Shown: positions 1 through 5,710 of the stretch, piece by piece | Layout of the letters: each line of letters starts with the position of its first letter | Position numbering within the stretch: the stretch's first letter is position 1 | NCBI GenBank assembly: GCA_902795875.1 | Contig: CADBND010000034.1 | Span: forward strand, 1 to 5,710 | Source: an uncultured Erysipelotrichaceae bacterium | Lineage (GTDB): Bacteria; Bacillota_I; Bacilli_A; Erysipelotrichales; Erysipelotrichaceae | Length of the DNA: 5,710 nt | Direction: 5' to 3' | Translations under genes and position numbers: made by a program | The notes under the pieces: generated by a model | Databases searched by the model: none | Told to the model about the DNA's origin: nothing | What the model saw: only the letters and a program-made list of their open reading frames with translations

Positions 1-879
1 GAAATGTTCCGCGTCACAACACTGGATCTGAACGCTCTGCCGCGTTTGGAAGACGGTTCCATCGACTATTCCCAGGATTTCTTCGGTGCTTCCACCGCAC
101 TGACTGTTTCCGGTCAGCTGCAGGGTGAAACCATGGCACAGGCTTTCGGAAAGATCTATACCTTCGGTCCCACTTTCCGGGCGGAAGAATCTTATACAGC
201 CCGTCATGCCTCCGAATTCTGGATGATCGAACCGGAAATTGCTTTTGCGGATCTTGAAGACGACATGCAGTTGATCGAAGACATGGTGAAGTACTGTATC
301 GAATACGTTCGCAAAGAATGTCCGCAGGAAATGGCCTTCTTCAACACGATGATCGACAAGACTTTATTGGAAAGACTTGATCATGTATACAATTCCAAGT
401 TCAGAAGGATGCCTTATACGGAGGCGATCGATATCCTTCTGAAGGCTCCGGTCAAATTTGAAAACAAGGTTTCCTGGGGCATGGACCTCAATACCGAACA
501 TGAAAGATATCTCTGTGAACAGGTCGTCAATGGTCCGGTCTTTTTGACCGATTACCCGAAAGACATCAAGGCTTTCTACATGCGTCTCAACGACGATGGC
601 AAAACAGTTGCAGCCTGCGACCTGCTGGTACCGCATGTCGGCGAACTGGTCGGCGGTTCACAGCGTGAGGAAAGGCTCGACCTGCTTGAAAAGAGGATGG
701 ACGAACTGCATATGGACAAGGATGGCTACCAGTGGTATCTCGATTTAAGAAGATACGGCGGCTGCAAACACGCAGGCTTCGGTCTGGGCTTTGAAAGGAT
801 GGTCATGTATCTTACGGGTATGGAGAACATCCGTGATGTCCTGCCTTATCCGCGTACACCAAAGAATCTCATATATTAA
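1..879 (+). CDS. asnS: Asparaginyl-tRNA synthetase, C-terminal part (5' truncated)
   Basis: This cytoplasmic class II aminoacyl-tRNA synthetase attaches asparagine to tRNA-Asn. The reading frame is open from base 1 and ends at TAA 877-879, giving 292 codons. The family is usually about 465 residues, so roughly 170 N-terminal residues, including the OB-fold anticodon-binding domain, lie upstream of the window. Numbering from the first codon in the window, class II motif 2 begins FRAEES with the ATP-binding arginine at codon 60, followed by TARHASEFWMIE. The GGSQREER segment is at codons 218-225. Motif 3, GLGFERMVMYLTG, has its arginine at codon 266. The WGMDL-HERYL and YPKDIKAFYMRLNDDGKTVAA segments and the RDVLPYPRTPKN tail are characteristic of AsnRS rather than AspRS or LysRS. 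The catalytic domain looks intact. It is probably the first gene seen of a four-gene operon, with the ABC-F gene starting 2 bases after its stop. Confidence 0.96.
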   Translation, partial: EMFRVTTLDLNALPRLEDGSIDYSQDFFGASTALTVSGQLQGETMAQAFGKIYTFGPTFRAEESYTARHASEFWMIEPEIAFADLEDDMQLIEDMVKYCIEYVRKECPQEMAFFNTMIDKTLLERLDHVYNSKFRRMPYTEAIDILLKAPVKFENKVSWGMDLNTEHERYLCEQVVNGPVFLTDYPKDIKAFYMRLNDDGKTVAACDLLVPHVGELVGGSQREERLDLLEKRMDELHMDKDGYQWYLDLRRYGGCKHAGFGLGFERMVMYLTGMENIRDVLPYPRTPKNLIY

Positions 880-881
880 AG

Positions 882-2756
882 ATGATCGTACAGATTTCCG
901 ATGGCACCGTCTTTTTCGGTGTCAACGATGTATTTGAGCATATCGACTTTACCGTGAACGAGAACGAAAGGATCGCTCTGGTAGGCCGCAACGGGAGTGG
1001 CAAGACCACTCTTTTAAAAGTGCTGACAGGGGAATGCGAGCTTTCTTCCGGTCAGCTCATCAAAGCCAATAAGACGACGATCTCTTATCTGAAGCAGAAT
1101 GCTCTGATCGATTCTGAAAAGACGATCAGGGAAGTCTTTGATGAAGTCTTTCATGAGATCAAGGAGATCGAAAAACAGATGGAGGAAGTCTCGATCCGCT
1201 TGGAGAGGGATCAGGATGAGAAACTGATCGAAAAGTATTCCCGGCTCGAGGAAGATTACCGCTATTTGGGCGGATACACTTACCAGTCTGAGATGTCTTC
1301 GGTGCTGGCCGGATTCGGTTTCAGCAAAGATGATCTGGACCGCAGGGTCTCTTCCTTTTCCGGAGGAGAGAAGACGAAGATCGCTTTTGCGTCGCTTCTT
1401 TTATCCAAACCTGACCTTCTGCTTTTGGATGAGCCGACCAACCACCTCGATCTTTCGACGATCGAATGGCTGGAGAATTATCTTTCCAAATATAAGAAGG
1501 CGATGGTCATCGTTTCCCACGACCGGACATTCTTAGACCGGAGCGTCAATGTGGTCTATGAGCTGGAGTACGGTTCGATCAAAAGATATTCGGGCAACTA
1601 TTCTTCTTTCGTTGAACAGAAAAAGAACGATCTGATCCGCCAGGAGGCTGCCTACAGAAGACAACAGAAGGATATCAAACGGCTTGAGGAACTGATCGAG
1701 AAGTTCCGTTACAAGAAAAATAAGGCTGCTTTCGCCCAATCCAAGATCAAGTATCTGGAGAGGATGGAAAAGATCGACGATCCCAAGAAGGCCGATACGA
1801 AATCTTTCAAAGCGAAATTCGTATGCGGCGTAAGAGGAGGAAAGACCGTATTGAGTCTCGATCATTTCAAGGTCGGATACGACAGGCCGCTGGCAGAACT
1901 TACCCTCGAGATCAGAAGAGGGGAAAGGATCTGTGTCATGGGCGATAACGGAACAGGCAAGTCGACATTGCTGAAATCCATCATCGGCCAGGTGGAACCG
2001 TTAGGCGGTTATATGATGCTGGGACATCAGATTGAGATCGCTTACTTTGATCAGAATCTTGCGAACTTTACCAGCGGAAATACCGTACTAGAAGAGTTAT
2101 GGAACGAATATCCCGATCTGGATATGTTCAAGGTCCGTTCGGTATTGGGCGCCTTCCTGTTTACGGCCGATGAGGTCTTTAAAGAAGTCAATGTCCTTTC
2201 CGGAGGAGAAAAGGTGAGACTGTCTTTGGCGAAACTGATGCTGAAGAAGGCAAACTTCCTGATCCTGGATGAACCGACCAATCACCTGGATATCGTTTCA
2301 AAAGAGGCTTTGGAGAATGCCCTGAATGAATATGACGGCACGATATTATTCGTATCACATGACCGTTATTTCATTAAGAAGATCGCGACTTCCTGCCTGG
2401 TGATTGACGAAGACAAGGTCACTTATTATCCTGACGGATATAAGGACTACATCGATGTCAAGACAAAGGATGAAATAAATAAGGATAAAGATAAGGAAAC
2501 TAAGGAAAACAAGCCTCTCAAGGAGATCAAACAGAAGCCCAAATATAATCTGAAGAGGCTGGAAAACGAGATCTCATTGATGGAGGATATCCTGGAAGAC
2601 AAGCGGGCACTACGCTATGAACCGGAGTATTATCAGGACATGAAAAAGATGGCGGAACTGGACGACGAGATCGATGAGATCCACAACCAGATCCATGCCC
2701 TGGAGGAGAAATGGGAAGAAGCGATGCTGTATGAAGAAGAAAAAAACAAACAGTAA
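882..2756 (+). CDS. ABC-F family ATPase (YdiF/YheS-like translation factor)
   Basis: This is a soluble 624-residue protein with two ABC ATPase domains and no membrane segments. ABC-F proteins bind ribosomes near the E/P site and relieve stalling or, in some subfamilies, protect against antibiotics. Domain 1 has Walker A GRNGSGKT (35-42), Q-loop Q72, signature FSGGEK (159-164), Walker B ending LLDEPTNHLD (181-190) with catalytic E184, and SHDR (212-215). The interdomain linker spans about 240-325 and is rich in Lys, Arg and Glu, with QSKIKYLERMEKI at 286-298. Domain 2 has Walker A GDNGTGKS (354-361), Q391, signature LSGGEK (439-444), LDEPTNHLD (462-470) with E464, and SHDR (492-495). A C-terminal extension (about 527-624) has a lysine-rich stretch and then a probable coiled coil containing YEPEYYQDM and ALEEKWEEAM, as in Uup/YdiF-type C-terminal domains. 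All catalytic residues are present in both sites. The start at 882 fits the family N-terminus but has no Shine-Dalgarno sequence. A resistance role is possible but not indicated by sequence. Confidence 0.93.
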   Translation: MIVQISDGTVFFGVNDVFEHIDFTVNENERIALVGRNGSGKTTLLKVLTGECELSSGQLIKANKTTISYLKQNALIDSEKTIREVFDEVFHEIKEIEKQMEEVSIRLERDQDEKLIEKYSRLEEDYRYLGGYTYQSEMSSVLAGFGFSKDDLDRRVSSFSGGEKTKIAFASLLLSKPDLLLLDEPTNHLDLSTIEWLENYLSKYKKAMVIVSHDRTFLDRSVNVVYELEYGSIKRYSGNYSSFVEQKKNDLIRQEAAYRRQQKDIKRLEELIEKFRYKKNKAAFAQSKIKYLERMEKIDDPKKADTKSFKAKFVCGVRGGKTVLSLDHFKVGYDRPLAELTLEIRRGERICVMGDNGTGKSTLLKSIIGQVEPLGGYMMLGHQIEIAYFDQNLANFTSGNTVLEELWNEYPDLDMFKVRSVLGAFLFTADEVFKEVNVLSGGEKVRLSLAKLMLKKANFLILDEPTNHLDIVSKEALENALNEYDGTILFVSHDRYFIKKIATSCLVIDEDKVTYYPDGYKDYIDVKTKDEINKDKDKETKENKPLKEIKQKPKYNLKRLENEISLMEDILEDKRALRYEPEYYQDMKKMAELDDEIDEIHNQIHALEEKWEEAMLYEEEKNKQ

Positions 2757-2765
2757 GGAGTTAAG

Positions 2766-4148
2766 ATGCTGGATAGATATCTGAAATCAAGGATGAACGA
2801 TGCGAAAAGACTTGTTCAGGACTTACACAAATACTATGATTACGTTTCCGTTCTGGGGAGCGCAGTCCATACCAAAAGGATTCTCGTTTCGAGCCATCTT
2901 CATTCGATCGATGATGTGGACAACGAGTGCGGTTTTGTCATAAAGGTATACAAGGACGGAAGATATTCCGAGTATTCCTGTGACGATATCCGTGATCTTA
3001 AGGCATCGACCGTGATAAAAACGATCCGGCTCGAAGAAATCTATTCGAAAGATTTTTCTGTGAAGATGCTTCAGGAAGACGAACATGTTGAAGACTATTT
3101 GAGAGAAGATCCTTCCGGACTCAGCGACAAACAGATCAGCGACAGACTCAAGACTGTCAAGGACAGTCTTCATAAGAAAGAAGAACGTCTGATCAATGTC
3201 TCTGCCGTCTATGTGAAACGGCAGACTTCCAAGATCTTCGTTTCCGGAAAGAAGTGCCTTTCCCAGAAATACGACTGGGTCAATACGATGCTGAACTGCG
3301 TGGTAAGACAGGATGACAATATCAAGTCCAATTATTCTTCTTTTGGCGAGGCGGACTCGCTTGTCGCTTTGGATAAGCTGTCTGACAAAGCAGAGGATAT
3401 CCTGGATATCGCGGTGCGGATGCTAAAGGCCAAACCGGTCAAACCGGGCAAGTATACGATCATTACTGATCCTTCGATCTCCGGTCTGATCGCGCATGAG
3501 GCATTCGGCCACGGTGTCGAGATGGATATGTTTGTGAAAAACAGAGCCAGGGCAAAGGACTATGTCGGAAAATATGTCGCATCGAAACTTGTCAACATGT
3601 ATGATGGCGCATCCAGTTGTCTTTCTGCGGCGTCCTATTTCTTCGACGATGACGGAGTGGAAGCACATAATACTCAGATCATAAAGAAGGGCGTCCTGCA
3701 GACCGGGATCTCTGACTGTCTCAGCGCAATGGAACTGGGGACTATCCCTACAGGCAATGGCAGAAGACAGGATTATCAGCGCAAGGTCTATACCCGTATG
3801 ACGAATACATGGTTCGGTCCGGGCGAGGACAAATACGAAGACATGGTGAAGTCGGTGAAACACGGTTATCTGCTGTGTCAGACCAACAATGGTATGGAGG
3901 ATCCGAAGAATTGGCAGATCCAGTGTACAGCTTCCTACGGTCTGGAAATAAAGGATGGGAAATTTACCGGCGAGATGGTGGCACCGGTCGTGATCTCGGG
4001 ATATGTCATCGATCTGCTTTCTTCGATCTCAATGGTTTCGGATGAAGTGACGGTGCTGGGTTCCGGCATGTGCGGCAAGGGACACAAGGAATGGGTCTAT
4101 GTTGCGGATGGCGGTCCTTATCTGAAGGCGGAGGCAAAACTGGGATGA
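2766..4148 (+). CDS. tldD: TldD-type zinc metalloprotease subunit
   Basis: This 460-residue protein matches the metal-bearing subunit of the TldD/TldE (PmbA) protease. In E. coli this cytosolic complex cleaves unfolded peptides, helps mature microcin B17 and degrades the CcdA antitoxin. The zinc motif HEAFGH is at 244-249 (ligands H244 and H249, with E245 between), inside SGLIAHEAFGHGVEMD. The third ligand is probably C436 in the C-terminal CGKG segment. Other family landmarks are FDDDGVEAHNTQIIKKGVL (293-311), PTGNGRR (328-334) and RMTNTWFGPGE (344-354). The N-terminal ~220 residues are much more diverged, as is normal for the family. The C-terminal segment reads CGKGHKEW where E. coli-type proteins read CGKxGQ. 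The ATG at 2766 is preceded by AGGAG (2756-2760) at 5-base spacing, overlapping the ABC-F stop. The gene is translationally linked to the following tldE by a 4-base overlap. Confidence 0.92.
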   Translation: MLDRYLKSRMNDAKRLVQDLHKYYDYVSVLGSAVHTKRILVSSHLHSIDDVDNECGFVIKVYKDGRYSEYSCDDIRDLKASTVIKTIRLEEIYSKDFSVKMLQEDEHVEDYLREDPSGLSDKQISDRLKTVKDSLHKKEERLINVSAVYVKRQTSKIFVSGKKCLSQKYDWVNTMLNCVVRQDDNIKSNYSSFGEADSLVALDKLSDKAEDILDIAVRMLKAKPVKPGKYTIITDPSISGLIAHEAFGHGVEMDMFVKNRARAKDYVGKYVASKLVNMYDGASSCLSAASYFFDDDGVEAHNTQIIKKGVLQTGISDCLSAMELGTIPTGNGRRQDYQRKVYTRMTNTWFGPGEDKYEDMVKSVKHGYLLCQTNNGMEDPKNWQIQCTASYGLEIKDGKFTGEMVAPVVISGYVIDLLSSISMVSDEVTVLGSGMCGKGHKEWVYVADGGPYLKAEAKLG

Positions 4149-4150
4149 TG
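4130..4150 (+). promoter_or_regulatory. tldE ribosome binding site with ATGA stop-start overlap and tandem ATG
   Basis: GGAGG at 4130-4134 lies inside the tldD coding region, 10 bases before ATG 4145. That ATG shares bases with the tldD TGA (4146-4148), and a second in-frame ATG starts at 4148. The site fixes the likely tldE start and implies translational coupling, which would suit two subunits needed in similar amounts. From the second ATG the spacing would be 13 bases, so the first is favoured. Confidence 0.7.
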
Positions 4151-5413
4151 AAGAAAAGTGAAATACTGGCATGTCTGAAGGCATGCGACAGGATCGACGG
4201 ATACGAAGTGTCCCTAATCGATAAGGATTCCAGAGAACTGTTCTATGTCCTCGATCATATGGAGATAAACAGAGCAGTCAAAGTCAGAAAGGTTACCGTC
4301 AAAGTCTATGTGAATGGCAAGGACAGCGTCGGCTCTTCCAATGTCATCGTGACGGCTGCGGATGATGAAAAGACGCTTTCCAAAAAGCTGCTGAATGCCG
4401 CAAAAAGTGCGAAAGCAGCGCAGAATCCTTACTTCCCGTTAAGTGAAAAGGGGAAGGATATCCGGAACGTAAACAAAAAGAAGAGAGATCTCAACAAGAT
4501 CGCCACAAAAGTCGCCAAGGCAGTATTCAAGGCGGATACGCATTCTGATGGCTGGATCAATTCGACTGAGATATTCGTATCGGAGTATAAGGAAGAATTC
4601 CTCAATTCCAACGGGGTCGATCATGTGAATGAGAGCTTCCGGATCGAGGTCGAGGTCATTCCGACCTGGCGGAATGGAAAAGAAGAATACGAACTCTATA
4701 GATACATCCGGACCGACAAGGAAGACTACAAAAAGATCACCGAAGAGGTCGAGGCGATCCTGGATAAGGCGAAAGCCCGTTCCAAGGCACTTACTCTTAA
4801 GGATGTGAAGCTTCCGGAAGACATCGATATCTTGGTCAAGGAAGATATGCTGGAATATCTGGTGGAAAACTTCGCTGATGATCTGAATTACCGTTCTGCT
4901 TTCTTAAAGAGTCAGCACTATAAGAAAGGTGATCTCATTTCCAATACGCCTTTTGACCTGACCATGAGACCGGTCGTTTCCGGATGCAGCGCTTCAAGTC
5001 GTTTCGATTCGCATGGAACGGTGTTAAGCCCTGTCAAACTGATCAAGGCCGGAAAGGCAAATGGAACGTTCGGTGATATCCAGTTTGGCTATTATAATAA
5101 GGAAAAGAAGATCTCAGGTGATCTGAAAGTCGCTCAGCTGGATGCGGAAGGCGTCGATTATAAAAAAAGACCACACCTGATCATCGAATATTTCTCAGCT
5201 CCGCAGCTCGAATCCGATTCGGGTTACTGGGGAGGAGAAGTACGTCTTGCACGGTACTTTGACGGCAAGAAATATATCCCTCTGACCGGATTCTCGATCT
5301 CCGGCAATATCTTTGAAGATATCAAGGATGTCCGTTTCTCCAGGAAACAGACCGTGTCAACCCGTTACAAGGGTCCGGAATATATGATCTTCAAAGGACT
5401 CAAGATCGCATAA
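4145..5413 (+). CDS. tldE: TldE/PmbA-type partner subunit of the TldD protease
   Basis: This 422-residue PmbA/TldD-superfamily protein has no HExxxH motif, as expected for the non-metal TldE (PmbA) subunit that pairs with TldD. The known heteromer needs both subunits for peptidase activity. Landmarks are an N-terminal domain (about 15-110), a C-terminal domain with SASSRFDSHGTVLSP (282-296), which matches the family FDxxGt element, and the tail PLTGFSISGNIFEDI (389-403) followed by MIFKGLKIA (414-422). The frame is open back to an ATG at 4070, but that would overlap tldD by 79 bases. The better start is 4145, which has GGAGG (4130-4134) upstream and an ATGA overlap with the tldD stop. A second in-frame ATG follows immediately at 4148. 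Residues 70-130 are very rich in Lys and Ala. Identity as TldE rests on fold-level motifs and on adjacency to tldD. The TAA at 5411-5413 runs directly into the terminator A-tract. Confidence 0.87.
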   Translation: MMKKSEILACLKACDRIDGYEVSLIDKDSRELFYVLDHMEINRAVKVRKVTVKVYVNGKDSVGSSNVIVTAADDEKTLSKKLLNAAKSAKAAQNPYFPLSEKGKDIRNVNKKKRDLNKIATKVAKAVFKADTHSDGWINSTEIFVSEYKEEFLNSNGVDHVNESFRIEVEVIPTWRNGKEEYELYRYIRTDKEDYKKITEEVEAILDKAKARSKALTLKDVKLPEDIDILVKEDMLEYLVENFADDLNYRSAFLKSQHYKKGDLISNTPFDLTMRPVVSGCSASSRFDSHGTVLSPVKLIKAGKANGTFGDIQFGYYNKEKKISGDLKVAQLDAEGVDYKKRPHLIIEYFSAPQLESDSGYWGGEVRLARYFDGKKYIPLTGFSISGNIFEDIKDVRFSRKQTVSTRYKGPEYMIFKGLKIA

Positions 5414-5456
5414 AAAAGATGCTGTTTCCTGATGTATGAACGGAACAGCATTTTTT
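5412..5456 (+). terminator. Rho-independent terminator after tldE, possibly bidirectional
   Basis: ATGCTGTTTC (5419-5428) pairs with GGAACAGCAT (5442-5451) to give a 10-bp stem with one G-U pair and a 13-base loop, followed by a run of six T (5451-5456). Six A (5412-5417) precede the stem, so the mirror strand also has a U-tract and the element could stop transcription from either side. It begins within the tldE stop codon and closes the operon. Confidence 0.88.
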
Positions 5457-5463
5457 GATATTA

Positions 5464-5500
5464 ATGAAAATATGTAAATTTTCATGAGAAAAATTTTCAT
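5464..5500. repeat. Short inverted and direct repeats of ATTTTCAT
   Basis: ATGAAAAT (5464-5471) and ATTTTCAT (5478-5485) form a perfect 8-bp inverted repeat with a 6-base spacer. The longer unit AAATTTTCAT recurs at 5476-5485 and 5491-5500, a 10-bp direct repeat 15 bases apart. The region is strongly A/T-rich. It lies 48-84 bases upstream of the -35 box of the lipoprotein promoter, so it could be a regulator site or an A/T-rich upstream element, or may reflect composition alone. Confidence 0.5.
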
Positions 5501-5547
5501 TTGTGAAAGAAAAGTGAAATATTTGCCTGGAAAAACGTTTTGTTTTG

Positions 5548-5576
5548 TTGAAACAGCCGTTTTGCTAAGGTAAAAT
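5548..5576 (+). promoter_or_regulatory. Sigma-A/sigma-70-type promoter for the lipoprotein gene
   Basis: The -35 box TTGAAA (5548-5553) and the -10 box TAAAAT (5571-5576) each match the consensus at five of six positions and are separated by exactly 17 bases. The predicted transcription start is near 5582-5584, giving a short leader of about 36 bases before the ATG at 5619. There is no extended -10 TG. The promoter follows the operon terminator, so the lipoprotein gene is an independent transcription unit. Confidence 0.85.
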
Positions 5577-5584
5577 ATTTGTAT

Positions 5585-5598
5585 GTGGTTTTAACCAC
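5585..5598 (+). promoter_or_regulatory. Small hairpin at the 5' end of the lipoprotein mRNA
   Basis: GTGGT (5585-5589) pairs with ACCAC (5594-5598) around the four-base loop TTTA. A flanking T-G pair (5584/5599) could extend it. It lies within the first ~15 bases after the predicted transcription start. It could stabilise the transcript against 5'-end decay or, as DNA, be a dyad bound by a regulator. It is short, so its significance is uncertain. Confidence 0.45.
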
Positions 5599-5618
5599 GC
5601 AATGAAGGGAGAATTGAA

Positions 5619-5710
5619 ATGAAAAAATTATTCGCTTTATTACTCGCCCTTCTGTTACTTGCAGGCTGTGCAAACGGCGGCGGTAACGGCGGCGAACAGC
5701 CGAGCGGAAA
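5619..5710 (+). CDS. Secreted lipoprotein, N-terminus only (3' truncated)
   Basis: The first 30 codons of a new gene run off the window edge. They form a lipoprotein signal peptide: basic MKK, a hydrophobic core rich in Leu and Ala (residues 4-14), then the lipobox LLAGC (13-17) with the lipid-modified cysteine at C17. A flexible Gly/Asn-rich stretch (18-25) follows and would tether the mature domain to the outer face of the membrane. The start is fixed by AAGGGAG (5605-5611), 7 bases before the ATG, and by the promoter upstream. Such a signal plus linker is common on ABC-transporter substrate-binding proteins in Firmicutes, but the mature domain is not visible and no function can be assigned. 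Confidence 0.88.
   Translation, partial: MKKLFALLLALLLLAGCANGGGNGGEQPSG

Noticed and set aside
364..636. 90-codon minus-strand open frame within asnS
   Set aside because: It lies opposite conserved AsnRS catalytic-domain sequence and its protein resembles nothing known. It is best read as a shadow of asnS.
1330..1536. 68-codon + strand frame inside the ABC-F gene
   Set aside because: It overlaps the signature and Walker B motifs in another frame, and its Arg- and Phe-rich composition is typical of out-of-frame translation.
882..2756. Antibiotic-resistance ABC-F protein
   Set aside because: No diagnostic resistance motif can be recognised. The C-terminal coiled coil and linker resemble housekeeping YdiF/YheS/Uup types, and the gene sits in an operon with asnS without mobile-element traces.
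2740..2766. Programmed readthrough or slippage joining ABC-F to TldD: both genes share a frame with one TAA between them, and a run of seven A lies just before it
   Set aside because: A strong ribosome binding site and ATG follow immediately, the stop is UAA rather than a leaky context, and sharing a frame happens by chance one time in three.
3423..3863. 146-codon open frame on the minus strand inside tldD
   Set aside because: It is antisense to the most conserved part of TldD, including the HEAFGH segment. It has no recognisable domain and no independent promoter or ribosome binding site.
4070..4144. Upstream ATG at 4070 as an alternative tldE start
   Set aside because: It would add 25 Gly/Cys-rich residues that are out-of-frame reading of the conserved TldD C-terminus. 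The GGAGG is correctly placed for 4145 instead.
5161..5168. Run of seven A in tldE as a frameshift site
   Set aside because: The frame continues into conserved C-terminal family sequence, and no stimulatory hairpin or meaningful alternative product is apparent.
5455..5483. Second promoter starting with TTGATA at 5455
   Set aside because: No acceptable -10 hexamer lies 16-18 bases downstream, and the TTGATA overlaps the terminator U-tract.
5526..5566. CcpA cre-like operator over the lipoprotein promoter
   Set aside because: TG-AA and CG elements are present, but the spacing does not fit the cre consensus at either candidate position.

Overview
The window looks like a stretch of a Bacillota (Firmicutes) chromosome. 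The evidence is moderate-GC coding DNA with A/T-rich intergenic DNA, strong AGGAG-type ribosome binding sites, a consensus sigma-A-type promoter, a short lipoprotein signal, and an ABC-F protein of the YdiF/YheS type. The protein wording recalls Erysipelotrichia-like gut Firmicutes, but that placement is from memory and is weak.

Layout. Bases 1-879 hold the C-terminal ~290 codons of asparaginyl-tRNA synthetase (asnS); its start lies outside the window. Two bases after its stop comes a complete 624-residue ABC-F ATPase (882-2756). Nine bases further on is a 460-residue TldD-type zinc metalloprotease (2766-4148). Its TGA overlaps the ATG of a 422-residue TldE/PmbA-type partner (4145-5413). All four are on the + strand with gaps of 2, 9 and -4 bases, so they are very probably one transcript. 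A U-tract hairpin terminator (5412-5456) directly follows the last stop. An A/T-rich intergenic region then carries short repeats, a clear -35/-10 promoter and a small 5'-UTR hairpin, and leads into a new gene for a secreted lipoprotein (5619 onward, cut by the window edge).

How the genes may work together. AsnRS charges tRNA-Asn, and the ABC-F protein belongs to a family that works on the ribosome at the tRNA exit/P site. TldD and TldE form a heteromeric protease in other bacteria that degrades short or unfolded peptides and trims some modified peptides. The shared theme is translation plus peptide clearance, but a functional link between the pairs is inference from gene order alone. No RiPP precursor, toxin-antitoxin pair, CRISPR array, mobile element or RNA gene is visible. 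I see no convincing new system. The points most worth a second look are the operon architecture, a divergent C-terminal metal-site segment in TldD, unusually dense GATC sites, and repeat structure upstream of the lipoprotein promoter.
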